Shown: piece by piece, positions 1-8,411 of the stretch
Position numbering within the stretch: position 1 is the first letter of the stretch
Layout of the letters: each line of letters starts with the position of its first letter
NCBI GenBank assembly: GCA_028875335.1
Contig: JAPPEF010000256.1
Span: forward strand, 1 to 50,775
Length of the DNA stretch: 50,775 bases
Direction of reading: 5' to 3'
DNA from: Gemmatimonadota bacterium
GTDB lineage: Bacteria; Latescibacterota; UBA2968; UBA8231
Position numbers and translations under genes: made by a program
The notes under the pieces: generated by a model
What the model was told of the DNA's origin: nothing
Databases searched by the model: none
Seen by the model: the letters and a program-made list of their open reading frames with translations, nothing else

Positions 1-107
1 AGCACGCCGAAGGGTTCGCCGGCGGCGATGATGAAGCTGCCGAGCAGTCCTAGGAGTACCGCTCGTCTTGATACGCCGTGACTGGACTTTACAGGGGCTT
101 GTGCCAT
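1..107 (-). CDS. N-terminus of a probable membrane protein (cut by window edge)
   Basis: An ATG on the minus strand opens a frame that runs off the window start. The visible 35 residues begin MAQAPVKSSHGVSRRAV and continue with a hydrophobic, glycine-rich stretch (LLGLLGSFIIAAGEPFG). This looks like a basic N-terminus followed by a first transmembrane helix. It is the next gene downstream of the sulfatase, about 67 bp beyond the sulfatase stop, in the same direction, so it probably belongs to the same unit. Polytopic proteins of the DUF6785 kind begin in a similar way, but the fragment is too short to assign a family. Confidence 0.5.
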   Translation of the reverse strand, partial: MAQAPVKSSHGVSRRAVLLGLLGSFIIAAGEPFGV

Positions 108-174
108 CTACTTCTCGCTGTGTAGCCTCGCTCAGGGACCACTGTCCATCGTCGCGCTTCGCTGGGGATGGACA

Positions 175-1695
175 TCAGCGCGTAGACTTTCCGACCACAA
201 TCCCCGGCCCGTAATCTGCCATCGCGGTCACGATGTACTCGTTGAGCAAGTGTTCCTCGTGTGCAAGGCCGAACGTCCAGATACGGCGATACATCTCCTC
301 GACTATTGACTGGTATTGCGGATCAGGTGCGAGGTTTTGCATCTGTCCGGGATCGCTCTCCAAATTGTATAGCTCGTCGTAGTCAAATCCATTGTAAACG
401 AATCGCCACTTGTCGGTGACGACGGAACGTTGGATGCCATAGGTCTCGTTCCCATTCGTCTGGAAGAAGAGCGCATCGCGCCAGTCGGCCGGTGTTTCGC
501 CTTTGAGCAACGGCATCAGGCTGGCACCGGCAAACTCCACAGTGCTCTCCACTGCGCCCATCTCAAGCAACGTCGGCGCGAAGTCACAGAGCGACACGAA
601 CTCGCCGCGCACCACGCCCTGCTGTCCGCCTGGCATCTTCGCGATCAACGGCACGTGGTAGCAGCTCAAAAACGACGGCAGGCCCTTACACCACAGGCCG
701 TGGTCGCCCAAGTAGTCGCCGTGATCGGAGAGATAGAGAATGATCGCGTCTTCGTACTCGCCGCGCTCTTTGAGCTTGTCGATTAGCCGCCCGAAGAGCC
801 AGTCCTCATAGGTACAGAACGCCAAGTAGTGCTTGATCGCGTCCTGATGTTCCTTGCGCGTCAACTGAGCAAAGCGGTCGCGGGTGCGGCGGTAGAGGGC
901 TGGTTTGTCGTCCATCGGATCGTCGAAGGTGTCCGGTAGTGGGAACTCCACGCCTTCATACAGATCGAGAAACTGCTTGGGTGCGACATACGGATCGTGC
1001 GGGCCGAGGGTGCCAACATACAGGCACCACGGCTCGTTCCCGTCTAGTGCATCCATTTTTGCTAACGCGGCCTCGACCACTGTGCGGTCGCCGAATGGGT
1101 TGTCCTTTTCCCCGTCGCGGAAGTACTGCGCTAAGAAGGGATGGCTGTTATCGCCATAGTGGATGTATGGACGCATCCCCGCACGCCTGATCTCGCCGGG
1201 AGTACGCTCACTGTCGCCGTGGTCTCTAGCATGCCGTTGCAAATTTCGTAGTTCGCGTTCACGGGCTGCAGCGTCTTGCTCGTCGCGATTCAATTGTCTG
1301 CTGGGGTACGCGCTTCCCGGCGAGACGTACTCCCAGCCATAGTCGTGCGGCTGTTGATAGTTGCTGACATGCCACTTGCCCGAAAAGAGCATGCGATAAC
1401 CCGCTTCCCGCATGTCCACGCTCCAGGGACGGATGTGGTCCTTCAAGCCACGGGTGATGGCATTGGCGACGTTCACGTTGTGCCAGACGCCGTGCTGGGT
1501 CGGCATCAGGCCGGTCATAAATGACGCGCGCGCCGGGCAGCAGTGCGGTGATGGACAGAAGGAGCGACTGAAGGTGACGCTCTCCTCGCGGAACTCGTCA
1601 AGCACGGGTGTCTTGGCTTTGTACTCGTTGTTAGGTAGTACGGAACACGCCCGTTGCTGGTCGGTCATGAAGATCAGTATGTTCGGCTTGGTCAT
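175..1695 (-). CDS. Type I sulfatase (formylglycine-dependent)
   Basis: Probable sulfuric ester hydrolase of the alkaline phosphatase superfamily, likely acting on sulfated sugars or polysaccharides. The 506-aa protein has the expected N-terminal NILIFMTDQQ metal-site strand. The formylglycine motif is CCPAR at residues 52-56 (C-x-P-x-R, Cys type), which needs oxidation by a formylglycine-generating enzyme that is not in this window. The C-terminal metal motif is SDHGDYLGDHGLW. No signal peptide is visible, so it may be cytoplasmic or use a non-classical route. It is the fourth gene of a minus-strand run (FG-GAP, TPR, DUF5107, sulfatase), 62 bp after the DUF5107 gene. The family call is secure; the substrate is unknown. 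Confidence 0.93.
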   Translation of the reverse strand: MTKPNILIFMTDQQRACSVLPNNEYKAKTPVLDEFREESVTFSRSFCPSPHCCPARASFMTGLMPTQHGVWHNVNVANAITRGLKDHIRPWSVDMREAGYRMLFSGKWHVSNYQQPHDYGWEYVSPGSAYPSRQLNRDEQDAAARERELRNLQRHARDHGDSERTPGEIRRAGMRPYIHYGDNSHPFLAQYFRDGEKDNPFGDRTVVEAALAKMDALDGNEPWCLYVGTLGPHDPYVAPKQFLDLYEGVEFPLPDTFDDPMDDKPALYRRTRDRFAQLTRKEHQDAIKHYLAFCTYEDWLFGRLIDKLKERGEYEDAIILYLSDHGDYLGDHGLWCKGLPSFLSCYHVPLIAKMPGGQQGVVRGEFVSLCDFAPTLLEMGAVESTVEFAGASLMPLLKGETPADWRDALFFQTNGNETYGIQRSVVTDKWRFVYNGFDYDELYNLESDPGQMQNLAPDPQYQSIVEEMYRRIWTFGLAHEEHLLNEYIVTAMADYGPGIVVGKSTR

Positions 1696-1757
1696 TTTTT
1701 CTGGTGAGTTAGGAGGGCACAGGGTTCGACTCGAAAGGGACAGATTTTATAAAAAAG

Positions 1758-3119
1758 CTATTCGAGACGCCGATTCTCTCCTGTAATTGGAAACCACAGG
1801 AGTTGGAGGGCACCTTGTCGCACCTCGACGGAGATATCGTCCAACGATTCTGCGTCCTTAATTGGGTAGGATCGGTGCAGGACCTTGGCCGGAATCAATG
1901 AGGTAGTGTCTCGAACGGTCACTTTGCCATTCACCGACACTTCGATGACGACATTGGGCAGCTCGAGAGCGGGCGAAAGGGCGATGTTCAGCGACCCATC
2001 GCCTAGGTTGCCGCGAATTGCGCCGACCTGCGATGCCGCACTCATCCCCTTCGTTCCCCAGTAGCTATACATCCACTCCGTCCACGCGAGCGAGTCTCCG
2101 GGTGGGAGTGGCCGCGTCTCATCAGGGAAAAGCACTGACGTGCCACCCCACATCTCGACGTAGCCCTTGTTGGGCTGGCCGGATCCCATGGGAATCCCCG
2201 TGGGATGGAAGCCGTAGGTCCATACATCGACACCTGGGTTGAGGACGGGATCGAAAACGCGGACCACGCCCTCCTCAGCGTCGTGGGAGTAGGCGCTGTA
2301 ATAGCCGGCCGTCAATCCGTCGGCCATGATATCGCCGGCCTTCCACCCTCGGATGTAGCGCAACGGGCTCTCGCTCCAGACCTGTGGACTCGGTCCTAGA
2401 TTTTTCTGCCAACGGTCGGCGATTAGGATGCTCTTTGTGGGGATGATGAATTCGGTGTTGTCGGTCAGCTCGTTCTCACCTCCAGGAGTCCACATGGGAT
2501 TGACCCAGTGGGCGAACTGAACGGTGTCGGCTCCTGGATTGTGGATGCGGATCTGGGTCTCTAGGGCCGCTGAGCCTCGATGGACGGTCAATTTGACTCT
2601 GTGGATTAGGCCCGTCAGCGGCTCCGTCGTTGCCATCGACATAGATACCTGTTCTGGGCGATTTTCTAGGATTTTCCACGTCCAAGGTATCGCGAAGGTC
2701 GTGCCGTGCTCGTAGCCTGGAAGCGTGTACTCGATACCGCCGATCCAGAGCCACCAGCCAGTGGGGTTGTTCGCACCACCGGGGCGCACGATGTCGTTCT
2801 TCCATAGCGGGTCGTGACCGGTTCTCTTGTCGATGAGGGAGTACACCCGTCCCATCTCCGGCAGTACCTCCACGCGCACATAGTCGGATTCGAGTATCAC
2901 GCGTCTGTGCCGCTTGGCGACGATGCGCTTCCAGTCGATGCGCTCGAAGTCTAGGAGGGGAAGTGGGTCGCCTTCGTCGTAGTAGATCGCCGGTTCGTAA
3001 TCGACCTGGGGAATGTCGATGTGATCGACGACAAGCGATGTGGCTGAGTCTGAGGAACTCGCCGACAGCGCCAGAATCAGGGGAGTTATGAGCAGAAGGA
3101 TTCGACGTCGAGTCATCAT
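1758..3119 (-). CDS. Secreted DUF5107-domain protein
   Basis: 453-aa protein with a signal peptide (MMTRRRILLLITPLILALS). The body matches the DUF5107 pattern: an early strand ESDYVRVEVLPEMGRVYSL followed by DKRTGHDPLWKN, then GGIEYTLPGYEHGTTF. DUF5107 has a galactose-mutarotase-like beta-sandwich fold and is often joined to, or encoded beside, TPR proteins. Here the TPR partner is a separate gene 6 bp upstream. The ribosome site (AGGA) overlaps the TPR stop codon, which suggests translational coupling. The role is probably carbohydrate binding or processing in the envelope; no enzymatic activity can be read from the sequence. Confidence 0.8.
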   Translation of the reverse strand: MMTRRRILLLITPLILALSASSSDSATSLVVDHIDIPQVDYEPAIYYDEGDPLPLLDFERIDWKRIVAKRHRRVILESDYVRVEVLPEMGRVYSLIDKRTGHDPLWKNDIVRPGGANNPTGWWLWIGGIEYTLPGYEHGTTFAIPWTWKILENRPEQVSMSMATTEPLTGLIHRVKLTVHRGSAALETQIRIHNPGADTVQFAHWVNPMWTPGGENELTDNTEFIIPTKSILIADRWQKNLGPSPQVWSESPLRYIRGWKAGDIMADGLTAGYYSAYSHDAEEGVVRVFDPVLNPGVDVWTYGFHPTGIPMGSGQPNKGYVEMWGGTSVLFPDETRPLPPGDSLAWTEWMYSYWGTKGMSAASQVGAIRGNLGDGSLNIALSPALELPNVVIEVSVNGKVTVRDTTSLIPAKVLHRSYPIKDAESLDDISVEVRQGALQLLWFPITGENRRLE

Positions 3120-3125
3120 TTGATC

Positions 3126-4673
3126 CTAGGGGCCATTCATCGCTGGCGCAGAGGGTGGAAATGCCTTGTTCCTGAATTTTGCGATGGCTTGGGCTGCCGC
3201 TGCCGAGTCGCCTGCTTGCCGATACGCGAGTACGAGACCCCGCTGTGCCGATGGCAGATTGGGATTTTGGGCTAGCGCCTGTTCGTATCGCTCGGCCGCG
3301 GTACGGGCATCGCCTTGTTGTAACTCTAGGTTTCCTAGCGCTATAAAAACATCCACCGGATTCTCGGACAAATCCAGAGCCCGTTCGTACGCCTCGCGAC
3401 TTAGGTCGATGTAGCCGCCGGTGGCGTAGGCAGTACCCAAGTTGTACCACGCCAAGCCATAGTCCGGCTTGAGGTTCAAGGCTTGGCGGTACGCTGAAAT
3501 CGCCTCGCCGGGACGACCCAAGCGGATGTGGGCATTGCCGAGGTTCTGCCAAGCGCGGGCGTTGTCCGGCTGGAGGGACAAACCAGCGCGCAGGTGTCTT
3601 ACGGCTCCCGCGTCGTGACCGAGGCGGGAGTAGAGGCGAGCGAGATTGAAGTGTGCACTGGGATTGCGGCTTGGTTGGGCTAGTGTACGCAGATGTTCGA
3701 TCTCAGCTACATGCGGTTCGATTTGCCGATGAGCGACGTGCTGCTCCTCGGCGTCCCGACTACGACCTAGATGGCGGTACACAGAAGTCAACTGAAGACG
3801 GACATCGGGGTGCACCGGGTCGAATTCGAGAGCCTTCTCAAGAGCCGTGGCCGCTTCTACATACTTTTCCAGCTTGGCTTGAGACACTCCCAGACCGATG
3901 TGTGCCTCCACTGAAGAGGGGTCGAGATTGACTGCTGTCGAGAACGCCTGCAGGGCCTCGCGGATCCGTCCTACCTGCAGGAGGGCGCGGCCTACTGCTA
4001 CTTCGTATCTGACACTGTCTGGTGCCAAGGCGGCGGCTCGCTGGAGGAGATCCAAACTTTCCGCACAGCGACCTAGACGCTCGCACTGGAGAGAACCTAA
4101 TGCGAAGCTCGCCTCGTGAGACGTGGGAGCCAATTCCACCGCTCGCTCCAGCGAGGTCTGCGCTGCCGCTACATCACCGCGAGCCGCCTGTACCGCACCC
4201 ATCAGCTTGTGCAGCGTCGGGCGGGCCGGATCGAGCGCGATCGCTTCGGCGAGCGTGGACCGGGCGTTGTCGAGTTGTCCGACTCCGAGCCACGCCACCG
4301 ACAGGCTCTCCAACGTCTCTGCATCGCGCTTGACCGCGACGGCTCGCTGCGCTAGGGAGAGCGCTGTGGTGTGATCGCGGATCTGAGCCAAAACTTTGCT
4401 GAGACCCATCAGCGCCCCCACGTGCAAACTATCCGACCGCAGAACCGTTTGGAATTGATCCATCGACTGATCCATGTGACCCAAGGCGAACAGCACGCGG
4501 GCAAGCGACATCCGGGTCTCGAGATCTGCGGGGCGTTCGTGCAGTTGTTTTTCATACGTCAGTCGCAACCGTCCCAACTCGTCTGCTGTGGGCGGCGCGT
4601 CCGCAGCAGGGTGTTGGCTTTCGCACCCGACGAGAGTCACGATCAGGACAAGGAACCACGCACGTGCTCTCAT
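3126..4673 (-). CDS. TPR-repeat lipoprotein
   Basis: About 515 aa, almost wholly tetratricopeptide repeats (roughly ten or more 34-residue units, for example ARAWQNLGNAHIRLGRPGEA and GLAWYNLGTAYATGGY). The N-terminus MRARAWFLVLIVTLVGC is a lipoprotein signal with Cys in the lipobox LVGC. I choose the ATG at 4673 over one four codons upstream, because it forms a 4-bp ATGA overlap with the stop of the preceding FG-GAP gene, the usual sign of coupling. TPR lipoproteins commonly act as scaffolds at the envelope. ASPIC/UnbV proteins are frequently encoded beside TPR proteins, so this and the upstream product may form a complex. Confidence 0.85.
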   Translation of the reverse strand: MRARAWFLVLIVTLVGCESQHPAADAPPTADELGRLRLTYEKQLHERPADLETRMSLARVLFALGHMDQSMDQFQTVLRSDSLHVGALMGLSKVLAQIRDHTTALSLAQRAVAVKRDAETLESLSVAWLGVGQLDNARSTLAEAIALDPARPTLHKLMGAVQAARGDVAAAQTSLERAVELAPTSHEASFALGSLQCERLGRCAESLDLLQRAAALAPDSVRYEVAVGRALLQVGRIREALQAFSTAVNLDPSSVEAHIGLGVSQAKLEKYVEAATALEKALEFDPVHPDVRLQLTSVYRHLGRSRDAEEQHVAHRQIEPHVAEIEHLRTLAQPSRNPSAHFNLARLYSRLGHDAGAVRHLRAGLSLQPDNARAWQNLGNAHIRLGRPGEAISAYRQALNLKPDYGLAWYNLGTAYATGGYIDLSREAYERALDLSENPVDVFIALGNLELQQGDARTAAERYEQALAQNPNLPSAQRGLVLAYRQAGDSAAAAQAIAKFRNKAFPPSAPAMNGP

Positions 4674-6379
4674 AGTGGCGTCCATGGCTCGCCTTCTACG
4701 ATTCGCACAAAGCGCCTTGCCGGTACGGGGCCCACGGTTTGCGATTCACCTGAAGGCCAACGAATCAGGATGCAGTCCACCTCTGTCCTGCGACCGAGGC
4801 CGAAGTGCAGCCGTAGATCGTTGTGAGATAGGTAGCTGCTCCCACCCCTTACCTCGGCCATCTGTCGCAGATCAGCGGAGAATACAGTGACGCGCGTCCC
4901 GATCCCACTGCGATTGCTCCGCGTACCTTCCACCTCGACAGAAATCCAGTTGGCGCGGTTGCCGCCGTCGTTTCTGAGCAGGTGCGGGCGCTGGTTGTTG
5001 TTCGACACGAACAGATCGACATCGCCGTCGTTGTCGTAGTCGGCCGCGGCTGAACCTCGTCCTACGCCCGCTGAGAACGCCGTCAGACCGCTCGCCGCGG
5101 TCACGTCGGTGAATGTGCCGTCGCGATTATTTAGGAAGAGTTGGTCGTGCTGCGCATAGCGGGGGCCGGCGCTGTCGAGAATCTCGATGTTGGGCTCGAC
5201 ATGGCCGTTGGCGAGGAACAGATCGGGGTATCCGTCGTTGTTGACGTCGATGAAATCTGTTCCAAAGGTGAGGGTTTGATAGGTCGGCCCTCCCAGTCCG
5301 CTCTGCGCAGTGTGGTCTGCGAATTGACCCGCTCCGGCATTGTGCAGCAGTCGGCAAGGCTCCCACTGGAAGTTGCACACGCCTAGGTCGAGGCGACCGT
5401 CGCGATCATAGTCGGACCAATCGGTACCCATGCCCGCCTCCGGGACACCATCGGGGCTCGTCGCGACGCCGGAGGAGACACCGACCTCGGCGAATCGGGA
5501 CCCGTCGTTGCGGAACAAGAAATTTGGCTCGTGGTCATTGGCGACATAGAGATCGGAGTCGCCGTCATCATCGTAGTCGGCGAATCCCACGCCTAGCTGC
5601 CGACCTTCTTCGGTCCAGACACCTATCGACTCGGTGATGTCCGTGAAACGGAAGTCGCCGTCGTTGCGGAACAGAGACCCGGAATCGCCGGGGTAGGCAC
5701 TGGGACCACAGTAAATCTGAATCAGTCCGCGATAGCACTCCGGGAGATCGTCCCCGGCAATCCTCACGTCGTTGGCGACATACAGATCCAAATCACTGTC
5801 GAGATCGATGTCGGCGAAGGCCGTGCTCGTCGATACCCGTGGATCACCGGTCCCCGACTGTTCGGTCACGTCTGCAAAGTGACCGTTGCCCAGGTTTCGG
5901 TAGAGTCGGTTGGCACCCCAGTTCGTGACGTAGATATCCGCGTGGCCATCGTTGTCGATGTCTCCAACGCCGACCCCCATGCCAAAGCTGGTGTCGGCGA
6001 CTCCTGCTTCCGCTGCTCTATCGATGAAGGTCCCGTCGGTTTGGTTCACGAACAGAGCATTGGTGGGCGGATGAGTGGTGAAGACGCCGTGGCTAGCAGC
6101 GCTGTTCACGACGTAGAGGTCGGGAAAACCGTCGCCGTTGAAATCGGCAAATGCGGCACCCGAGCCATGGGTTTCAGGGTAGTGGTAGGCCCCGGCAGCG
6201 CCATTGAAGTGGCGGAATTCGATCCCGGACTCGGCCGCGATCTCGCTGAATCTAGGGAGGGGAAGAGCCGATTCCTCATCATCGCTGCAACCCGACAAAA
6301 CGGGTACTGCCGCCAAAGCAACTCGCAGCACTAGGCGGTTCCATTTTGTTTGCGCAGTTGGATCGCTGCTGTGCATCAT
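4670..6379 (-). CDS. FG-GAP/VCBS repeat lipoprotein with ASPIC/UnbV domain (CRTAC family)
   Basis: 569 aa. The lipobox LSGC follows a hydrophobic N-terminus. The middle holds repeated Ca-binding blade motifs of the FG-GAP/VCBS type, such as AAFADFNGDGFPDLYVVN, VGVGDIDNDGHADIYVTN and AAADYDNDGDVDLFVSNN, consistent with a seven-bladed beta-propeller. The C-terminus (about 480-565, from ANWISVEVEGTRSNRSGIG to FGLGRRTEVDCILIRWPSG) is an ASPIC/UnbV domain. Such proteins are exported and probably bind glycans or partner proteins; no catalytic residues are known. It heads the minus-strand unit and its stop overlaps the TPR gene by 4 bp. No good Shine-Dalgarno site precedes the tandem ATGATG start. 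Confidence 0.9.
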   Translation of the reverse strand: MMHSSDPTAQTKWNRLVLRVALAAVPVLSGCSDDEESALPLPRFSEIAAESGIEFRHFNGAAGAYHYPETHGSGAAFADFNGDGFPDLYVVNSAASHGVFTTHPPTNALFVNQTDGTFIDRAAEAGVADTSFGMGVGVGDIDNDGHADIYVTNWGANRLYRNLGNGHFADVTEQSGTGDPRVSTSTAFADIDLDSDLDLYVANDVRIAGDDLPECYRGLIQIYCGPSAYPGDSGSLFRNDGDFRFTDITESIGVWTEEGRQLGVGFADYDDDGDSDLYVANDHEPNFLFRNDGSRFAEVGVSSGVATSPDGVPEAGMGTDWSDYDRDGRLDLGVCNFQWEPCRLLHNAGAGQFADHTAQSGLGGPTYQTLTFGTDFIDVNNDGYPDLFLANGHVEPNIEILDSAGPRYAQHDQLFLNNRDGTFTDVTAASGLTAFSAGVGRGSAAADYDNDGDVDLFVSNNNQRPHLLRNDGGNRANWISVEVEGTRSNRSGIGTRVTVFSADLRQMAEVRGGSSYLSHNDLRLHFGLGRRTEVDCILIRWPSGESQTVGPVPARRFVRIVEGEPWTPL

Positions 6380-6701
6380 AAATACATCATCGTTAATCTG
6401 CGGCGTGTCGATACTCCGAATACACGGAAAACCTCGTCGACTTCAAGTTACTCACCCTGCAAAGACGCAGTCAAGCGAGTGCGGGGAGTCATAGAAGCCA
6501 GATTGGTCTTGCTCTGCCTCCTGCTGACTCACTAGTCAGAAAGGTCTTGAAATTTTTGCTCCTGCGTCATAGATTACTCGCTTCGCTAACCTGTACAATA
6601 TAGGTTGATCCACAAGGCGTGGATGCCTACTTTTCCGCGCCAATCCTACCGTCTTCCTTCGGCCAAAGACTGAAGCGAAGACACGAACGAGAGGAGATCT
6701 C
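6380..6701. promoter_or_regulatory. Divergent intergenic region between the two envelope clusters
   Basis: 322 bp without a gene, separating divergent starts. On the plus strand TTGAAA (6547-6552) and TAGATT (6570-6575), 17 bp apart, could drive the 6702 gene; TACAAT near 6595 is an alternative -10. On the minus strand TTGACT (6474-6469) and TAACTT (6450-6445), 18 bp apart, could drive the FG-GAP unit. A Shine-Dalgarno GAGGAG lies just before 6702. These promoters are pattern matches only. Confidence 0.35.
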
Positions 6702-7595
6702 ATGCGCAAGAAAGCAGTTCTCAGCACAATAGTCCTCAGCGCTGTGCTGCTGGCAGGTTTCGCAGCCCCGGTAGCGGCATACGAAAACTGCAACGGCATC
6801 GGCTATTTTGCCCTGCAGGTGCCCAATCCAGGCTCCATGAACCCCGACGGCGACGGCAGCGACTGGGGTTGGTTCGATTCGGACTTCATCATCGGTAATG
6901 ACCAGTTGTGCGACGTGATCGGTGAGGGTGAGTTTCCATCGCGTAGCGACCTCGACATCGCTCACCACGTCGGCTGGACACCGGAGCCGGACAACCGACT
7001 CTACGTATTTACGCGCGTCGTCGATGACACGCTGAACGCCGACGTCACCGAACTGAACGATGGTTGGCACGACGATGACCTCGAGCTGATTTTGGATCCC
7101 GACCACGGTGTGTGGAATGAGGCACCTGATGCCCTCCGCACCGGACACCAGCAGTGGACCTTCCACTACGCTCGTCCCGGTGGTTACCCCCTCGTGTCCT
7201 TTTTGCGTTGGAACCAGCCTGCGGAGATGCAGTGGGGCCCCGAGACGGGTGCTGTTGAGGGAGCCGTTGTGGTCTCTCCAGCGGGTGCCGGGCACTTGGC
7301 CACGGACGTGACGGTGAACTACGAAGTTCGCATGGAGGCCTACGACCCGTACCTGCCGGATGGCCGCGACGCAAGCGTTCGCTGGGTCTTCGAAGCCGGC
7401 CAGACGATCGGTATGTCCCTGAGCCTCAACGAGGCAGACAGTGGAGGTCGAACGCACCAGATCACGACGCACATCCAAAACGGCGGTGCGCATAGCTCGG
7501 AATTCTCCTCTGAATTCACCTTGCTAAGCACCGATGAGTACGCTACTGCCGTTGGGGAGAGTAGCTGGGGCGCAGTGAAGGCGCTGATGCGGTAA
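6702..7595 (+). CDS. Secreted CBM9-like carbohydrate-binding protein
   Basis: 297 aa with a clear signal peptide (MRKKAVLSTIVLSAVLLAG, cleavage near VAA-YEN). The mature part has the layout of CBM9-like sugar-binding domains: a substitution-of-water site GDGSDWGWFDSDF, then RLYVFTRVVDDTLNAD and the acidic DDDLELILDPDHG strand. A second secreted protein at 28013 has the same plan and the same kind of ending (SWGAVKALMR here, SWARIKASFSE there), so the two are paralogues. A GAGGAG ribosome site precedes the ATG. A strong terminator follows, so it is a single-gene unit or a highly expressed first gene. It probably binds a glycan at the cell surface or in the periplasm. Confidence 0.75.
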   Translation: MRKKAVLSTIVLSAVLLAGFAAPVAAYENCNGIGYFALQVPNPGSMNPDGDGSDWGWFDSDFIIGNDQLCDVIGEGEFPSRSDLDIAHHVGWTPEPDNRLYVFTRVVDDTLNADVTELNDGWHDDDLELILDPDHGVWNEAPDALRTGHQQWTFHYARPGGYPLVSFLRWNQPAEMQWGPETGAVEGAVVVSPAGAGHLATDVTVNYEVRMEAYDPYLPDGRDASVRWVFEAGQTIGMSLSLNEADSGGRTHQITTHIQNGGAHSSEFSSEFTLLSTDEYATAVGESSWGAVKALMR

Positions 7596-7622
7596 GTAGA
7601 AAAGACGCCCCTATCTTTCGTT

Positions 7623-7659
7623 ATTAAGGAGGGAGGACCGTCCTCCCTCCTTAATTTTT
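7623..7659 (+). terminator. Rho-independent terminator after the CBM9-like gene
   Basis: A perfect 15-bp stem (7623-7637 with 7641-7655) and a 3-nt loop CCG, followed by a T-run at 7655-7659. It sits 28 bp after the 6702-7595 stop and ahead of the 7688 operon. Confidence 0.92.
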
Positions 7660-7687
7660 AACATAACGCCTGTGTGGAGAGGTTATT

Positions 7688-8410
7688 TTGAGAGCGCTTT
7701 GTAGCTGCCTATTAATTTTGATTGCGTTCGGCTGTGGGCGCTACTTCCCGGGGCCTCTCCAGCCCCGACCTAGTTCCGAGCAGGGCGAACACATGGTGGT
7801 CCACGACGACGGATCAGTGGCCTATGTCTTCGAGAGACTCGATATCGCGATTCGACCGATGACGGACGCGGAGCTCAACCGCAGTTTCGCCACAAGGTCG
7901 GCCGATGGACCTCTGTCTACTAATCCCTTCACATTCGGTGATTGGACCCCCCCAGGCGAGTCATTTACACCCCAGCGATTTACCGTCTTCCTTCTTCGGG
8001 TCAAGAACTATGCGTATCCGAAGGTCAAGATCGATCCGTCTAGGATCGAGTTGCGATCCGCCAGCGAGCGTTCCTACAAGCCCCTGACATTTCTCGAAAT
8101 CAGCGAGTACTACCGAGCGTATGCGTTGGCTTGGGCCGGAAACTACTATGCGCGCATGCGCGAGCGCGAGGATCTGTTGCGTCTCCATATGTATGCCGAC
8201 AAGATGATCTTCAGTGGCCAGGAGCACGAAGGTTTTATTGTATTCCCACCCATGCCTCCAGATGTGACCGAGTTGACCGTCTACGTCAACGACGTTGCCG
8301 TTCGTTTCAACTACGCTGATGAGCCAGTGGAGACCGTAAATCTGGCCTACGGATTCCAACGCGAGGTCTTCAGGGGATACCAGCCACCCGCCACCGTCTC
8401 GGCACGCTGA
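7688..8410 (+). CDS. Lipoprotein of unknown function, first gene of the surface-protein operon
   Basis: 240 aa, TTG start with GGAGAGG just upstream. The N-terminus MRALCSCLLILIAFGC is a lipoprotein signal with the lipid-acceptor Cys in AFGC. The rest is soluble, with alternating beta strands (YVFERLDIAIRPM, FTVFLLRVKNYAYPKVKID, ELTVYVNDVAVRF), which suggests a beta-sandwich. I do not recognise a family. Its stop is one base from the GTG start of the next gene, so it is co-translated with the discoidin-like surface proteins. It could be their periplasmic or outer-membrane anchor; this is inferred from position only. Confidence 0.75.
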   Translation: MRALCSCLLILIAFGCGRYFPGPLQPRPSSEQGEHMVVHDDGSVAYVFERLDIAIRPMTDAELNRSFATRSADGPLSTNPFTFGDWTPPGESFTPQRFTVFLLRVKNYAYPKVKIDPSRIELRSASERSYKPLTFLEISEYYRAYALAWAGNYYARMREREDLLRLHMYADKMIFSGQEHEGFIVFPPMPPDVTELTVYVNDVAVRFNYADEPVETVNLAYGFQREVFRGYQPPATVSAR

Positions 8411-8411
8411 C

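Noticed and set aside
2476..3552. 358-codon minus-strand frame spanning the DUF5107/TPR boundary
   Set aside because: It runs in another frame across two real genes and is rich in Arg, Ser and Pro with no domain.
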